DNA of 8,066 bases from RYN-433 sp036558265 (GCA_036558265.1 DATBFY010000584.1:1-8066); one strand, 5' to 3'; counted from the first letter of the stretch, positions 1 to 6,866 are shown. The notes: generated by a model from the sequence alone, not told the origin. Numbers and translations: made by a program.

Positions 1-1424
1 TCGGCAGCGCTTCGCCCATCGTTGGCCTGGGGCTTCATCAGGTTCTCGCGGCCCTTGTTCATCTCGGCGGCGCGAGCCCTGGCGGCCTGTTCGGATTCCA
101 TATTGAACACGACGTAGCGAAGGGGCCCATCGACGTGAACGACGTTCGTCCCTTCGGCGAAGTAGCCGTTCGCGCCGCCCGTCGCGGCCTGCGGCTGCGC
201 CGCCTGCGGCGGCCGCATCCGGCTGATGACGTCGGCCACCTGCCGGACCTCGTTGGACTGCGCCCATTGCGCCCGTGCCTGGGACTTGTCCGCCTCGGGC
301 AGATCGGGCCAGAGCATGCGGATGGCGGCCCAGGTCAAGGCCATCCGGGCGATCTGGCTGCGTGCGGCGGCGTCGGCCTTGCCGTAATTCCCCGACAGGT
401 TCTTTGCCCATTGGTCCTTCATCTCCTGCGTCGGCTGCGGCAGGGTCAGGGCCGCCGCGTCGCCCCCCTGCACCTGAGCGGCCATGAAGAACAGCATCTC
501 CAGCATGGCGTCGGCGGCCTGGCGGGTCAGCGGCGGATCGCCGGGGGCGATCGGCTGGTGGCCGGCCTCGTAAACCTGCAGGATCATCTTCGCCACCGGG
601 TCGGTTTCCTTGCGCACCGCCTTGATCAGCTCCGGCTGGGCCGCCTGCCGCGCCAGCGCCTTCTGCTGGGGCGTCATCTGCGCGAGCTGGGCGCGCAACT
701 TCAGCGACTGGAGGGTTCCCTCGATTTCGCCGCGATCGTTCCGCGTCCAGGAACCCATCATGTTGCCCGCGATCATCGTCTTCTGCTCCTGGGTGAACGG
801 CACCTCGATCAGCCATTCCAGGAAGTCGGTGATCGCGTCCACCGTCGCCTGCGTCAGCGGCGGATCTCCCTTGGCGAGCACGATCTGGTCGGTCAAGTGC
901 ATGCCGTGCAGGAGGGCGTCGTAGGCCGCCCTGCGCTGCCGGTACATCTGGATATCGCTGGTCTGCAGCATGACGTGCTGCAACTGATCGCCGGCGCGGA
1001 CGAAGCACACGGCATCGAACGTCGCCCCGCCGCCGGGCGTCGTCCGCGTTACCCCGCCGACGACGATGTCAAAGCCGTTTTGATGCCGGATCGGGTTCAA
1101 CGGCGTCACCCGCACGCCGGGATCGGCTCGCCTGACGTTCTCGATCTGCGCCGACGCCACGGCATCGAGGGTGCCGGCCAGGGGCCTGGCGGGGTAGATG
1201 CGGATCTCGGCCGTCCCGCCCGCCGGAACGTCGGGCGCGACGAGCGCGGTGTACTGATCGTTCTCGACGTGCTTCCAACCCGCGGGGGCGGTGTAGAGGA
1301 TGTGGTCGGTGCGAGATTGCTGGCGAAGCGGCGTCGCCGCATCGTCCGCCGCCGCCACGCGGGCGCCCGGGAACAGTGTCGTGATTGCGAGGACCGGCGC
1401 GATGAGCCAATGCGTTGAGTTCAC
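1..1424 (-). CDS. Secreted protein of unknown function with an internal domain duplication (3' end beyond window)
   Basis: I do not recognise this family. The minus-strand frame is open for 474 codons from a GTG at 1424-1422 to the window edge, so the C-terminus is missing. The GTG is chosen because AAGGAG lies nine bases upstream (1439-1434) and because a signal peptide follows directly: a hydrophobic stretch at about residues 6-20 and an Ala-rich cleavage region near residues 24-26. Residues about 40-178 look like a compact alpha/beta domain (YTAPAGWKHV, AEIRIYP, TFDAVCFVR). Residues about 186-243 and 295-372 are helix-rich copies of one unit: each begins GDPPLT (186-191, 295-300) and later carries a TQE-x-K motif (FTQEQK 210-215, PTQEMK 331-336). 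A Gln/Ala-rich linker (about 404-415) leads to a further segment (YFAEGTNVVHVDG). The gene follows the pseudopilin after 19 bp and is probably in the same operon. It is likely periplasmic or surface-exposed. That it is a gene is well supported; its role is unknown. Confidence 0.85.
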   Translation of the reverse strand, partial: MNSTHWLIAPVLAITTLFPGARVAAADDAATPLRQQSRTDHILYTAPAGWKHVENDQYTALVAPDVPAGGTAEIRIYPARPLAGTLDAVASAQIENVRRADPGVRVTPLNPIRHQNGFDIVVGGVTRTTPGGGATFDAVCFVRAGDQLQHVMLQTSDIQMYRQRRAAYDALLHGMHLTDQIVLAKGDPPLTQATVDAITDFLEWLIEVPFTQEQKTMIAGNMMGSWTRNDRGEIEGTLQSLKLRAQLAQMTPQQKALARQAAQPELIKAVRKETDPVAKMILQVYEAGHQPIAPGDPPLTRQAADAMLEMLFFMAAQVQGGDAAALTLPQPTQEMKDQWAKNLSGNYGKADAAARSQIARMALTWAAIRMLWPDLPEADKSQARAQWAQSNEVRQVADVISRMRPPQAAQPQAATGGANGYFAEGTNVVHVDGPLRYVVFNMESEQAARARAAEMNKGRENLMKPQANDGRSAA

Positions 1425-1433
1425 GGGGACGCG

Positions 1434-1439
1434 CTCCTT
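1434..1439 (-). promoter_or_regulatory. Ribosome binding site deciding the GTG start of the left-edge gene
   Basis: AAGGAG on the minus strand sits nine bases before the GTG at 1424-1422, inside the 19-bp gap after the pseudopilin stop. It supports GTG as the start codon over any internal ATG, and translation from it gives a signal peptide at once. Confidence 0.7.
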
Positions 1440-1443
1440 CCCC

Positions 1444-2148
1444 CTAATACCACCGCGAATCGAGGCGGAAGTCCTTTACTTCGAGCTGCTTGAACGGCCT
1501 GGCATCGACGTGCGCGTCCACGTACAGGCAATGCACGTAACCCTTGTGCCGCTGGTCGTTGCAGATGCGGGGCTCGGTGCCCAGCGGCAGGTGGGTCGGG
1601 CTCCAGACGTCGTGCAGGTCGAACTCGGTGACCGGCCGGTCCTTGTGGGCCTCGGTCATCAGGATGATCTCCGCCGCGTGGCGGAGGCTGGTGATCTTGA
1701 GAAACGTGCCGGTCTTGCCGCCGGGGGCGTCGATGTCCCACCCGTTGAGGACGAAATCGACCGGTTGGCGGTCATTCGGAAACGCCGGGCACTGGTACAT
1801 CTCGATTTGCGCCAGATAGGGCGCCATCGCGAGGTCATAGGCCTGGTCGCCGGCGTTGGTCTGGGGCGGCATGGGGTAGCGCATCATGCGTGCGAACAGC
1901 TCGCCCCAGAACCGGTGTCCGGGCTCGCCCCAGGAATAGTCGCGGGGGATCCACCCCTTGTTCTCGTTGGCGTACATCGTGATGACCTGCCCGAGCGTGC
2001 GTAGGTTGGACGCGCACTTGACCCGCAGCGCCTGCGCCCGCGCGTTGGAGAGCGCGGGCATCAGGATTGCCATCAAGAGCGCGATGATCCCGATTACCAC
2101 CAGCAATTCGACCAGGGTGAAGCCCCGGCGCTGGGCGACGCGCACCAT
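1444..2148 (-). CDS. Pseudopilin with type II N-terminal cleavage/methylation segment
   Basis: This 234-residue protein begins with a short basic leader ending RRG, then FTLVELLVVIGIIALLMAIL. That is the prepilin peptidase site (cleavage after Gly9, Phe10 becomes +1, Glu14 is the conserved +5 Glu) plus the hydrophobic helix to about residue 30. The following segment (SNARAQALRVKCASNLRTLG, 34-53) is typical of the stand-alone pseudopilins abundant in Planctomycetota. Near the C-terminus RHKGYVHCLYVDAHVD (200-215) resembles the family's closing H-x-G...DGH motif, with Ala in place of the usual Gly. Four cysteines (45, 120, 196, 207) could form disulphides outside the cytoplasm. The ATG has a strong ribosome binding site (GGGAGG at 2158-2153) and starts 19 bp after the fdhA stop, implying co-transcription. 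It would be anchored in the inner membrane or built into a type II secretion or pilus-like fibre; no prepilin peptidase or assembly ATPase is in the window. Confidence 0.92.
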   Translation of the reverse strand: MVRVAQRRGFTLVELLVVIGIIALLMAILMPALSNARAQALRVKCASNLRTLGQVITMYANENKGWIPRDYSWGEPGHRFWGELFARMMRYPMPPQTNAGDQAYDLAMAPYLAQIEMYQCPAFPNDRQPVDFVLNGWDIDAPGGKTGTFLKITSLRHAAEIILMTEAHKDRPVTEFDLHDVWSPTHLPLGTEPRICNDQRHKGYVHCLYVDAHVDARPFKQLEVKDFRLDSRWY

Positions 2149-2150
2149 GG

Positions 2151-2158
2151 CACCTCCC
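2151..2158 (-). promoter_or_regulatory. Ribosome binding site of the pseudopilin gene
   Basis: The minus strand reads GGGAGGTG just before the ATG at 2148, with four bases between GGAGG and the start codon. It lies wholly inside the 19-bp gap after the fdhA stop codon and fixes the start of the pseudopilin. Confidence 0.75.
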
Positions 2159-2167
2159 GCGCGCAGA

Positions 2168-3373
2168 TCACGCCGCGATCATGTCGTTGGGGTCGATCAC
2201 GAACTTCTTGGCGGCGCCCTTGTCGAAGTCCTTGTAGCCCTTGGGGGCGTCGTCGAGGCTGATCGTCGTGACGTTGACCGCCTTGGCGATCTTAATCTTG
2301 TCCTTCAGGATGCACATCATCAACTGGCGGTTATAGCGCATCACGGGGCACTGGCCGGTGGCGAAGTAGTGGCTCTTGGCCCAGCCCAGGCCGATGCGGA
2401 TGCCGAGCATGCCGATCTTGGCGTTCTCATCGATGCCGCCCGGGTCGCCGGTGACGTAGAGGCCGGGGATGCCCAAGGCGCCGCCGGCGCGGGTGACCTC
2501 CATGATCGAGTTCAGGACCGTGGCGGGGCGCTCGACCTTGGCGTCCTTGCCCTGGCCGTGGGCCTCGAAGCCCACGCAATCCACCGCCGAATCGACCTCC
2601 GGGACGCCCAGGATCTGGTCGATCTGCTCACCGAGCGTGGCGTCCTTGGTCAGGTCAACGGTCTCGCAGCCGAAGCTCTTGGCCTGCTTGAGGCGATCCT
2701 TGTTCATGTCACCGACGATGACGACGGCTGCGCCGAGGAGGTGGCACGACGCCGCGGACGCCAGGCCCACCGGCCCGGCCCCCGCGACGTAGACGGTGGA
2801 ACCGGGACCGACGCCCGCCGTCACCGCGCCGTGGTAGCCGGTGGGGAAGATGTCCGAGAGGCAGGTCAGGTCCTTGATCTTGGCCATCGCCTGGGCCTTG
2901 TCGGGGAACTTCAGGAGGTTGAAGTCGGCGTAGGGGACCAGGACGTACTCCGCCTGCCCGCCGACCCACCCGCCCATGTCCACGTAGCCGTAAGCGGCGC
3001 CGGGGCGCGCGGGGTTGACGTTGAGGCAGACGCCGGTCTTGCCCTCCTTGCAGTTTCGGCAGCGCCCGCAGGCGATGTTGAACGGCACCGACACGATGTC
3101 ACCCTTCTGGATGAAGACCACGTCGCGGCCGGTCTCGATGACCTCGCCGGTGATCTCGTGGCCGAGGATCAGGCCGGCGGGGGCGGTGGTCCGCCCGCGG
3201 ACCATGTGCTGGTCGGAACCGCAGATGTTGGTCGAGATGATCTTGAGGATGACGCCGTGCTCGATCTTCTTCTTGCGCGCCGGGTCGTAAAGCTTGGGGA
3301 ACTCGATCGATTCGACCTTGACCTCGCCGGGCTTGATGTAGGCGACGCCGCGATTGCCGTTTCCAGAAGCCAT
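2168..3373 (-). CDS. fdhA: Glutathione-independent formaldehyde dehydrogenase (zinc-dependent, nicotinoprotein type)
   Basis: This 401-residue cytoplasmic enzyme closely resembles, as I recall it, Pseudomonas putida formaldehyde dehydrogenase (about 400 residues), a medium-chain zinc alcohol dehydrogenase relative that oxidises formaldehyde to formate with tightly held NAD. Visible hallmarks are STNICGSDQHMVRGRTTAPA, with catalytic zinc ligands Cys51, His72 (GHE) and Asp174; structural zinc cysteines 102, 105, 108 and 116 (CGRCRNCKEGKTGVC); the Rossmann glycine motif GAGPVG (198-203) with Asp222 as likely ribose-binding acid; and conserved segments GLGWAKSH and DDAPKGY. The close relative formaldehyde dismutase (formaldehyde to formate plus methanol) cannot be excluded by eye. 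An upstream in-frame ATG at 3502 would add 43 residues, but these resemble no part of the family and overlap the promoter and the previous gene. The ATG at 3373 has AGGAG at 3386-3382 with eight-base spacing. It is the first gene of a run with the pseudopilin and the duplicated-domain protein and probably detoxifies formaldehyde. Confidence 0.96.
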   Translation of the reverse strand: MASGNGNRGVAYIKPGEVKVESIEFPKLYDPARKKKIEHGVILKIISTNICGSDQHMVRGRTTAPAGLILGHEITGEVIETGRDVVFIQKGDIVSVPFNIACGRCRNCKEGKTGVCLNVNPARPGAAYGYVDMGGWVGGQAEYVLVPYADFNLLKFPDKAQAMAKIKDLTCLSDIFPTGYHGAVTAGVGPGSTVYVAGAGPVGLASAASCHLLGAAVVIVGDMNKDRLKQAKSFGCETVDLTKDATLGEQIDQILGVPEVDSAVDCVGFEAHGQGKDAKVERPATVLNSIMEVTRAGGALGIPGLYVTGDPGGIDENAKIGMLGIRIGLGWAKSHYFATGQCPVMRYNRQLMMCILKDKIKIAKAVNVTTISLDDAPKGYKDFDKGAAKKFVIDPNDMIAA

Positions 3374-3443
3374 GACCGTTGCTCCTCGCGAAGTTGAACA
3401 GCCGCCGAAAGTCCCCTGTGATTGACGTGTACGCTGGGGTGTG

Positions 3444-3476
3444 AAGCTAGCGGCGTGCGGGTTGGGGGTCAATGAA
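3444..3476 (-). promoter_or_regulatory. Candidate promoter of the fdhA operon
   Basis: On the minus strand a -35-like TTGACC (3472-3467) is followed after 17 bp by a weak -10-like TAGCTT (3449-3444). The -35 is embedded in TTCATTGAC (3476-3468), and TCACACC begins at 3444. Both blocks recur at the same spacing upstream of the cytochrome gene. The expected transcript would start about 60-70 bases before the fdhA ATG. The -10 is poor, so an activator or an alternative sigma factor is possible. The 125-bp gap between the FecR-protein stop and fdhA holds no other gene. Confidence 0.45.
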
Positions 3477-3498
3477 AATTTGTCGGTCGTTGCCGGCG

Positions 3499-4986
3499 TC
3501 AACGTCCCTTTGCCGCCGTTGGCAATACCGGGCCCATGACCCGACCCGTCGGGGTAACCGTGGGGAGCTTGGGCCAGAACCCTCGCGTCGAACGCGCGGA
3601 TCGCTTTGCCGCTGCCGTGGTTGCCTGGTCCTGCCCGTTGATCGGGCCGACGGCGCTTTCGGTCAGGTCGATGGCGGTCACGTGGACGTTGCCCGGGACG
3701 TCGGCGCCGGGGACGGGACGGATGACCTGTTCGGATTCGACCAGCGTGCCCGTGCCCGTGAAGACGGGGCCGAATTCCAACCCGTTTGTGGCCTTGCCGG
3801 TCAGGACGTCGTCGAAGTTCAGGAGCATGTTGACGGGTTTGCCGTCGAGGAAGGCGTCCACCCGGAAATTGCTGCGGAGCGGGTAGTTCTTGATCTGCCC
3901 GCGGTGGTCGTAATAGAGGACGGCGATGTTGTAACCGACCTGCGGGACGGGCGTGTTCCAGCTTGCCAGTTCGAGGCCGCCCCCACCCAGCGCGATCTGG
4001 TCGAACTTGATCTGCCCGCCGTCAGGCGTCTTGGAGAGGGTTTGCGCGTTGCCCTGGCCGAACAGGCCGATGTCCTTGAAGACCGAGCCCTTGTACGAGG
4101 GGTTGCCCAGGGTGTAGGCGGGCTGGCCGGGCACTGGATTGGGGGTCAGGACGAATAGATCGAAATCGCCCGGTCCGGTCCAACGCAGCGAGATGTTGAA
4201 GCGGCCCTGGCCGGCGATGATGTCCTGGAGCTGCTTGTCGGTCACGGCGGGACCCGTGGCGATGGCGAGCTGGCCGTGGTTCAGGACGATGTCGCCCTTG
4301 GACTGGAGCTGGCGGATCAGCTTCTGGTCGGCGGGTGGGCGGCCGTAGGGGTTGGGATCGACGTAGGTCTGGACGAGCGCGAACTCGGCGGGATTGTCGG
4401 TGTCGGCGGACACCTGGGTCTTGCCCTGCCCCTTGTTACCGAGGGCGATCTGCCGCTTGGCGGTGCGATAGGTGGCGCGACCGGTCAGGCTGACCGCGCT
4501 GGGGGCAAACGGGGGCTGGTCGTAGATGCTGACCTTCGTGCCGCGGATGGCCAGCGTGCTGGAAGGGCTGACCAGCTCGGACTGGTGTTCGAGACCGGCC
4601 TCCTCGATGTCGTAGCGGGTGCGTCCGAACGGCATGCCGACCCGGGTCTTGATCGTGTCGCCCTGGCGGAGGACCTGCATCAACTTGATGACGCCCAGGC
4701 GGTCGAGGGTGATCGTCTGGTCAGGCGGGATCAGTACGCGGACGGCGGAGTGCGGACCGGTGCGGAACTCGGCGCCCTCGGTGACGGTCATGCCGACCGC
4801 GGCGTGACGCCAGGGTTTGTCGGCGCCGTCGCGGACCTGCACGTTGCCCTCGACGCCGGTCACGGTGATGGGAAGGATCGCGGCCTGGGAGGTGGCGGGA
4901 GCGGCGTTCGGTTCGTCGCGGAGAGTGAGGGCGAGGGCGAGCGGGGACAGGAGACATAACGCCAGCCCGACAAGTCTCGTGGTCAT
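3499..4986 (-). CDS. Secreted FecR-domain protein with a YfaP/DUF2135-like second domain
   Basis: This 495-residue protein starts with a signal peptide (MTTRLVGLALCLLSPLALAL); Cys11 is not in a proper lipobox, so it is probably soluble or cell-wall associated rather than a lipoprotein. Residues about 40-155 match a FecR domain: VTGVEGNVQVRDG, EGAEFRTGPHSAVRVLIP, and the hallmark SPSSTLAIRGTKVSIYD (140-156). A linker and short helices (220-260) follow. Residues about 262-380 (FNISLRWTGPGDFDLFVLTP, then GLELASWN and GYNIAVLYYD) resemble the beta-sandwich of YfaP/DUF2135 proteins, which have the pattern L-x-W...D-x-D-L-x-V-x-x-P. The tail is low complexity with basic residues. In classical systems FecR is a transmembrane anti-sigma regulator; here there is no sigma factor next door and the FecR domain follows a signal peptide, so a structural or ligand-binding role outside the membrane is more likely. 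No clear Shine-Dalgarno precedes the ATG; the start rests on the signal peptide. Confidence 0.85.
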   Translation of the reverse strand: MTTRLVGLALCLLSPLALALTLRDEPNAAPATSQAAILPITVTGVEGNVQVRDGADKPWRHAAVGMTVTEGAEFRTGPHSAVRVLIPPDQTITLDRLGVIKLMQVLRQGDTIKTRVGMPFGRTRYDIEEAGLEHQSELVSPSSTLAIRGTKVSIYDQPPFAPSAVSLTGRATYRTAKRQIALGNKGQGKTQVSADTDNPAEFALVQTYVDPNPYGRPPADQKLIRQLQSKGDIVLNHGQLAIATGPAVTDKQLQDIIAGQGRFNISLRWTGPGDFDLFVLTPNPVPGQPAYTLGNPSYKGSVFKDIGLFGQGNAQTLSKTPDGGQIKFDQIALGGGGLELASWNTPVPQVGYNIAVLYYDHRGQIKNYPLRSNFRVDAFLDGKPVNMLLNFDDVLTGKATNGLEFGPVFTGTGTLVESEQVIRPVPGADVPGNVHVTAIDLTESAVGPINGQDQATTAAAKRSARSTRGFWPKLPTVTPTGRVMGPVLPTAAKGR

Positions 4987-5024
4987 AATCGGTCAGTGTA
5001 ACCGGATTGGCGGGGAGGCAAAGG

Positions 5025-5054
5025 AATAAACGCAAGTGGCCCTGTTTGGGGCAA
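5025..5054 (-). promoter_or_regulatory. Weak promoter candidate for the FecR-domain gene
   Basis: The minus strand has TTGCCC (5054-5049), an 18-bp spacer and TTTATT (5030-5025), four of six matches to each sigma-70 box. A transcript would start near 5018, about 30 bases before the ATG at 4986. Such matches arise by chance easily; it is the best candidate seen in this gap, not a firm call. Confidence 0.25.
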
Positions 5055-5195
5055 ACGCTTGGCGCTTACGCGATCTTTTTTCTCGGTTTGCTGATGACCG
5101 CACGGAGACCTATCGCGAACAGTTCGGAGCGATTCGTCGTTAGGAAGTTTGTTTTCGGGCTGACGAGAATCAACTTTATGCGTCAACGCGTTGGA

Positions 5196-5291
5196 GTCAT
5201 CCTGAGGGAGTTTCAAACGACCGAAGGATCTTGCCCCGAATGGACGGTTCCTTTCGTTCGGAGCAAGATCCTTCGCTGCGCTCAGGATGAC
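5196..5291. repeat. 96-bp imperfect inverted repeat (REP- or MITE-like hairpin element)
   Basis: The ends are perfect 11-bp inverted repeats: GTCATCCTGAG (5196-5206) and CTCAGGATGAC (5281-5291). Inside them, the 19-base arm CGAAGGATCTTGCCCCGAA (5222-5240) pairs with 5257-5275 at 18 of 19 positions, leaving a 16-base loop. Between outer and inner arms the left side has 15 bases and the right side 5, so the element reads as two inverted copies of one unit with an extra 10 bases in the left copy. There is no U-tract and no obvious flanking target duplication. It starts about 100 bases after the cytochrome stop. It may be a dispersed repeat, and the folded RNA could protect the upstream transcript's 3' end. 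Confidence 0.85.
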
Positions 5292-5393
5292 GGCTTAGAG
5301 CCGCCCGTGGACAGCATTTGCGCATTCACACATAACGTTCGGGAATGTCTATCCCACCGATGATCGTGAGCACACCAAAGGGCGCTCTCGGGG

Positions 5394-6773
5394 TTACTTC
5401 AGGTCGATCGGATCGGGCACATTCCCGCCACCACCGGGCAGCATCAGGGAGAGCTTGGTTGCGGCTTCCTGGAGGGTCTTGGCGTAATCATCAGGCTTGA
5501 AGCTCGCCTCGTCCCCCACGGCGGCCAGGAGCTTCTCATCGATGATCTTCTGCACGTCCTCGCCGCCGGGGACGTTGCCCTTGCCCGTGCGATAGGACGC
5601 GCACAGCGACGAAAGCGCCAGCGCCTGCTGCTGGGCGCCGCGCAGGCCCGCGTCTTTGGCGGGCTCCGCGTCCTTGGCGATCTTGCCGAGCAGCGCGGCG
5701 GTGTTCGCATCCGCCGGCTTGAGCGTCGCCACCGCCGTCATCATCCGCGAGGCGGCATCCGCAGCGCTCTTGGCGGCGGTCGCGAGCTTGCCTTTGTCGG
5801 CACCGGCGGACTTGAGGTCCTTGGCGGCAGTCTCGAGCGCCGTTGCCGCGCCGCCGCCGGTCAGGTGCCGGAAGACCTCGAGATGACCCAGCGCCTGGTC
5901 GAGCGCGTCCTTCACGAGCTTGTCCGAGGCGCCGCTGGTGGCGCGCTCCGCCAGTTGCAGCATCGCATCGCGCAGGCAGACGACCTGCCCCGCCGCCCAG
6001 ACCTTCGTCCCCCAATACCCGGCCGGCTCGCGCCAGTGCGGGTTCTCGATCGCCGTGTAGTACGCCAGCTCGAAGATCGGCTGGGGGTGACCGGCGTCAA
6101 CCAGCTTCGGATCGATCGCCAGGTGACACGAGGTGCACTTCTCCGCGCGGGCCAGGATCGGACGGGTGTCGTAGAGGCCGAAGTCCTTGAGCAGCTTCTG
6201 ATGCTCAGGCGATTGCGTGCTGTACGGGAGGTTCTCGGCGTCGAGGGTGGCATAGCCGCACTTCTTGCGCAGGTCATTGGCGCCGCCCTCCTTGTTGTGG
6301 GGCTCGGCCCATTTCTCGTAGGGGCCATGGCAGGCGCCGCAGGTCACGCCCTCCTTGAGGTTGAACTTGCCCATCTGGAGGTTGGCGGGAGCTGCCAGCG
6401 CGTGGCAGTTGGTGCAGAGCGGGCTGGCGTCGGGCTTCTCGGGTCGGCCGAGCTTCTTGATGATCTCGTTCGAGGCGTCCTTGGTGAGGGTCTTGAAGGC
6501 CTCGGCGTGCTTGTCCTTGTCGGACCAGGTGAGGTACTCGTTGCCGGCAGGCTTGGGGGCCTGCTTGGGCGTCGCGGCGCCATGGCAATTGGCGTTGTTG
6601 CACCCGGCGGCGCCTTCGAACTTGTGGCCCAGGGCAATCAGGTGCGCGTTGGGCTGCTGCTTGATCTCATCCGCGGCACGGGCAACGGGAAGCAGCGGCG
6701 CGGCGATCAGAAACAGGCCGGCGGTCGCGAGGGCAACGGCTAGGAGCGTTGACGTGCTTCGGGGGCGGGCCAT
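5394..6773 (-). CDS. Secreted tetraheme cytochrome c, c554-like, with C-terminal helical domain
   Basis: The protein has 459 residues from the ATG at 6773. It starts with a signal peptide (basic MARPR, hydrophobic 9-30, cleavage likely after ARA at 31-33), so it acts in the periplasm. Four covalent heme sites are visible: an unusual CNNANCH (58-64, four residues between the cysteines), CTNCH (120-124), CGACH (145-149) and CTSCH (213-217). Extra histidines (44, 50, 89, 159, 191, 229, 246) could be distal ligands. The segment DAGHPQPIFEL (226-236) fits c554-type multiheme proteins common in Planctomycetota. From about residue 262 (VVCLRDAMLQLAERA) the rest is Ala/Lys-rich helix, possibly a four-helix bundle, ending in a Gly-rich tail. 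The reading frame stays open upstream to 7151, but that extension is not conserved-looking and crosses the promoter. An ATG at 6803 lacks a ribosome binding site, whereas 6773 has GGAG seven bases upstream. The likely role is electron transfer; the partner is unknown. Confidence 0.9.
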   Translation of the reverse strand: MARPRSTSTLLAVALATAGLFLIAAPLLPVARAADEIKQQPNAHLIALGHKFEGAAGCNNANCHGAATPKQAPKPAGNEYLTWSDKDKHAEAFKTLTKDASNEIIKKLGRPEKPDASPLCTNCHALAAPANLQMGKFNLKEGVTCGACHGPYEKWAEPHNKEGGANDLRKKCGYATLDAENLPYSTQSPEHQKLLKDFGLYDTRPILARAEKCTSCHLAIDPKLVDAGHPQPIFELAYYTAIENPHWREPAGYWGTKVWAAGQVVCLRDAMLQLAERATSGASDKLVKDALDQALGHLEVFRHLTGGGAATALETAAKDLKSAGADKGKLATAAKSAADAASRMMTAVATLKPADANTAALLGKIAKDAEPAKDAGLRGAQQQALALSSLCASYRTGKGNVPGGEDVQKIIDEKLLAAVGDEASFKPDDYAKTLQEAATKLSLMLPGGGGNVPDPIDLK

Positions 6774-6833
6774 TTCTCGACTCCGTTTCGATGATGTGAA
6801 CATTTCAATAACCCGATTTTGAGGCGCGGTGTG

Positions 6834-6866
6834 AGTTAAACCGCCGTGGCGCGGGTTGTCAATGAA
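6834..6866 (-). promoter_or_regulatory. Promoter of the cytochrome gene
   Basis: The minus strand has a perfect -35 box TTGACA (6862-6857), a 16-bp spacer and a -10-like TTTAAC (6840-6835). The expected start near 6828 gives a leader of about 55 bases before the ATG at 6773. The -35 is within TTCATTGAC (6866-6858), and TCACACC begins at 6834, the same two blocks at the same distance as upstream of fdhA. Confidence 0.6.

Larger units (their letters stand above)
4987..5393. other. 407-bp intergenic region, less GC-rich, with no convincing gene
   Basis: This gap lies between the cytochrome stop and the FecR-protein start, both on the minus strand. It is visibly less GC-rich than the flanking genes. 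It contains the 96-bp inverted-repeat element at 5196-5291, a 10-bp palindrome CAACGCGTTG at 5184-5193 just outside that element, and a weak promoter candidate for the FecR gene. Short open frames cross it on both strands, but they have no ribosome binding site and their translations look random. No U-tract terminator is seen after the cytochrome stop. Confidence 0.6.

Noticed and set aside
135..1418. Long plus-strand open frame (427 codons)
   Set aside because: It is antisense to the left-edge secreted protein. Its translation is Arg/Leu/Gly-rich with no domain signature, while the minus strand has a ribosome binding site, a signal peptide and coherent repeats.
1958..3397. Long plus-strand open frame (479 codons) opposite fdhA
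   Set aside because: fdhA on the other strand is unmistakable. The antisense translation is low-complexity (Asp/Val/Ala/Leu), as expected from GC-rich codon bias.
3477..3498. Possible terminator after the FecR-domain gene
   Set aside because: Only a three-base-pair stem (CGG...CCG) is found before a short T run, too weak to call.
3374..3502. 43-codon N-terminal extension of fdhA from the ATG at 3502
   Set aside because: It overlaps the end of the FecR gene and the promoter, matches nothing in the family, and the ATG at 3373 has a good ribosome binding site.
4983..5363. Small open frames of 77 (minus) and 118 (plus) codons in the intergenic gap
   Set aside because: They have no ribosome binding sites, cross the inverted repeat or its edges, and show no recognisable composition or motif.
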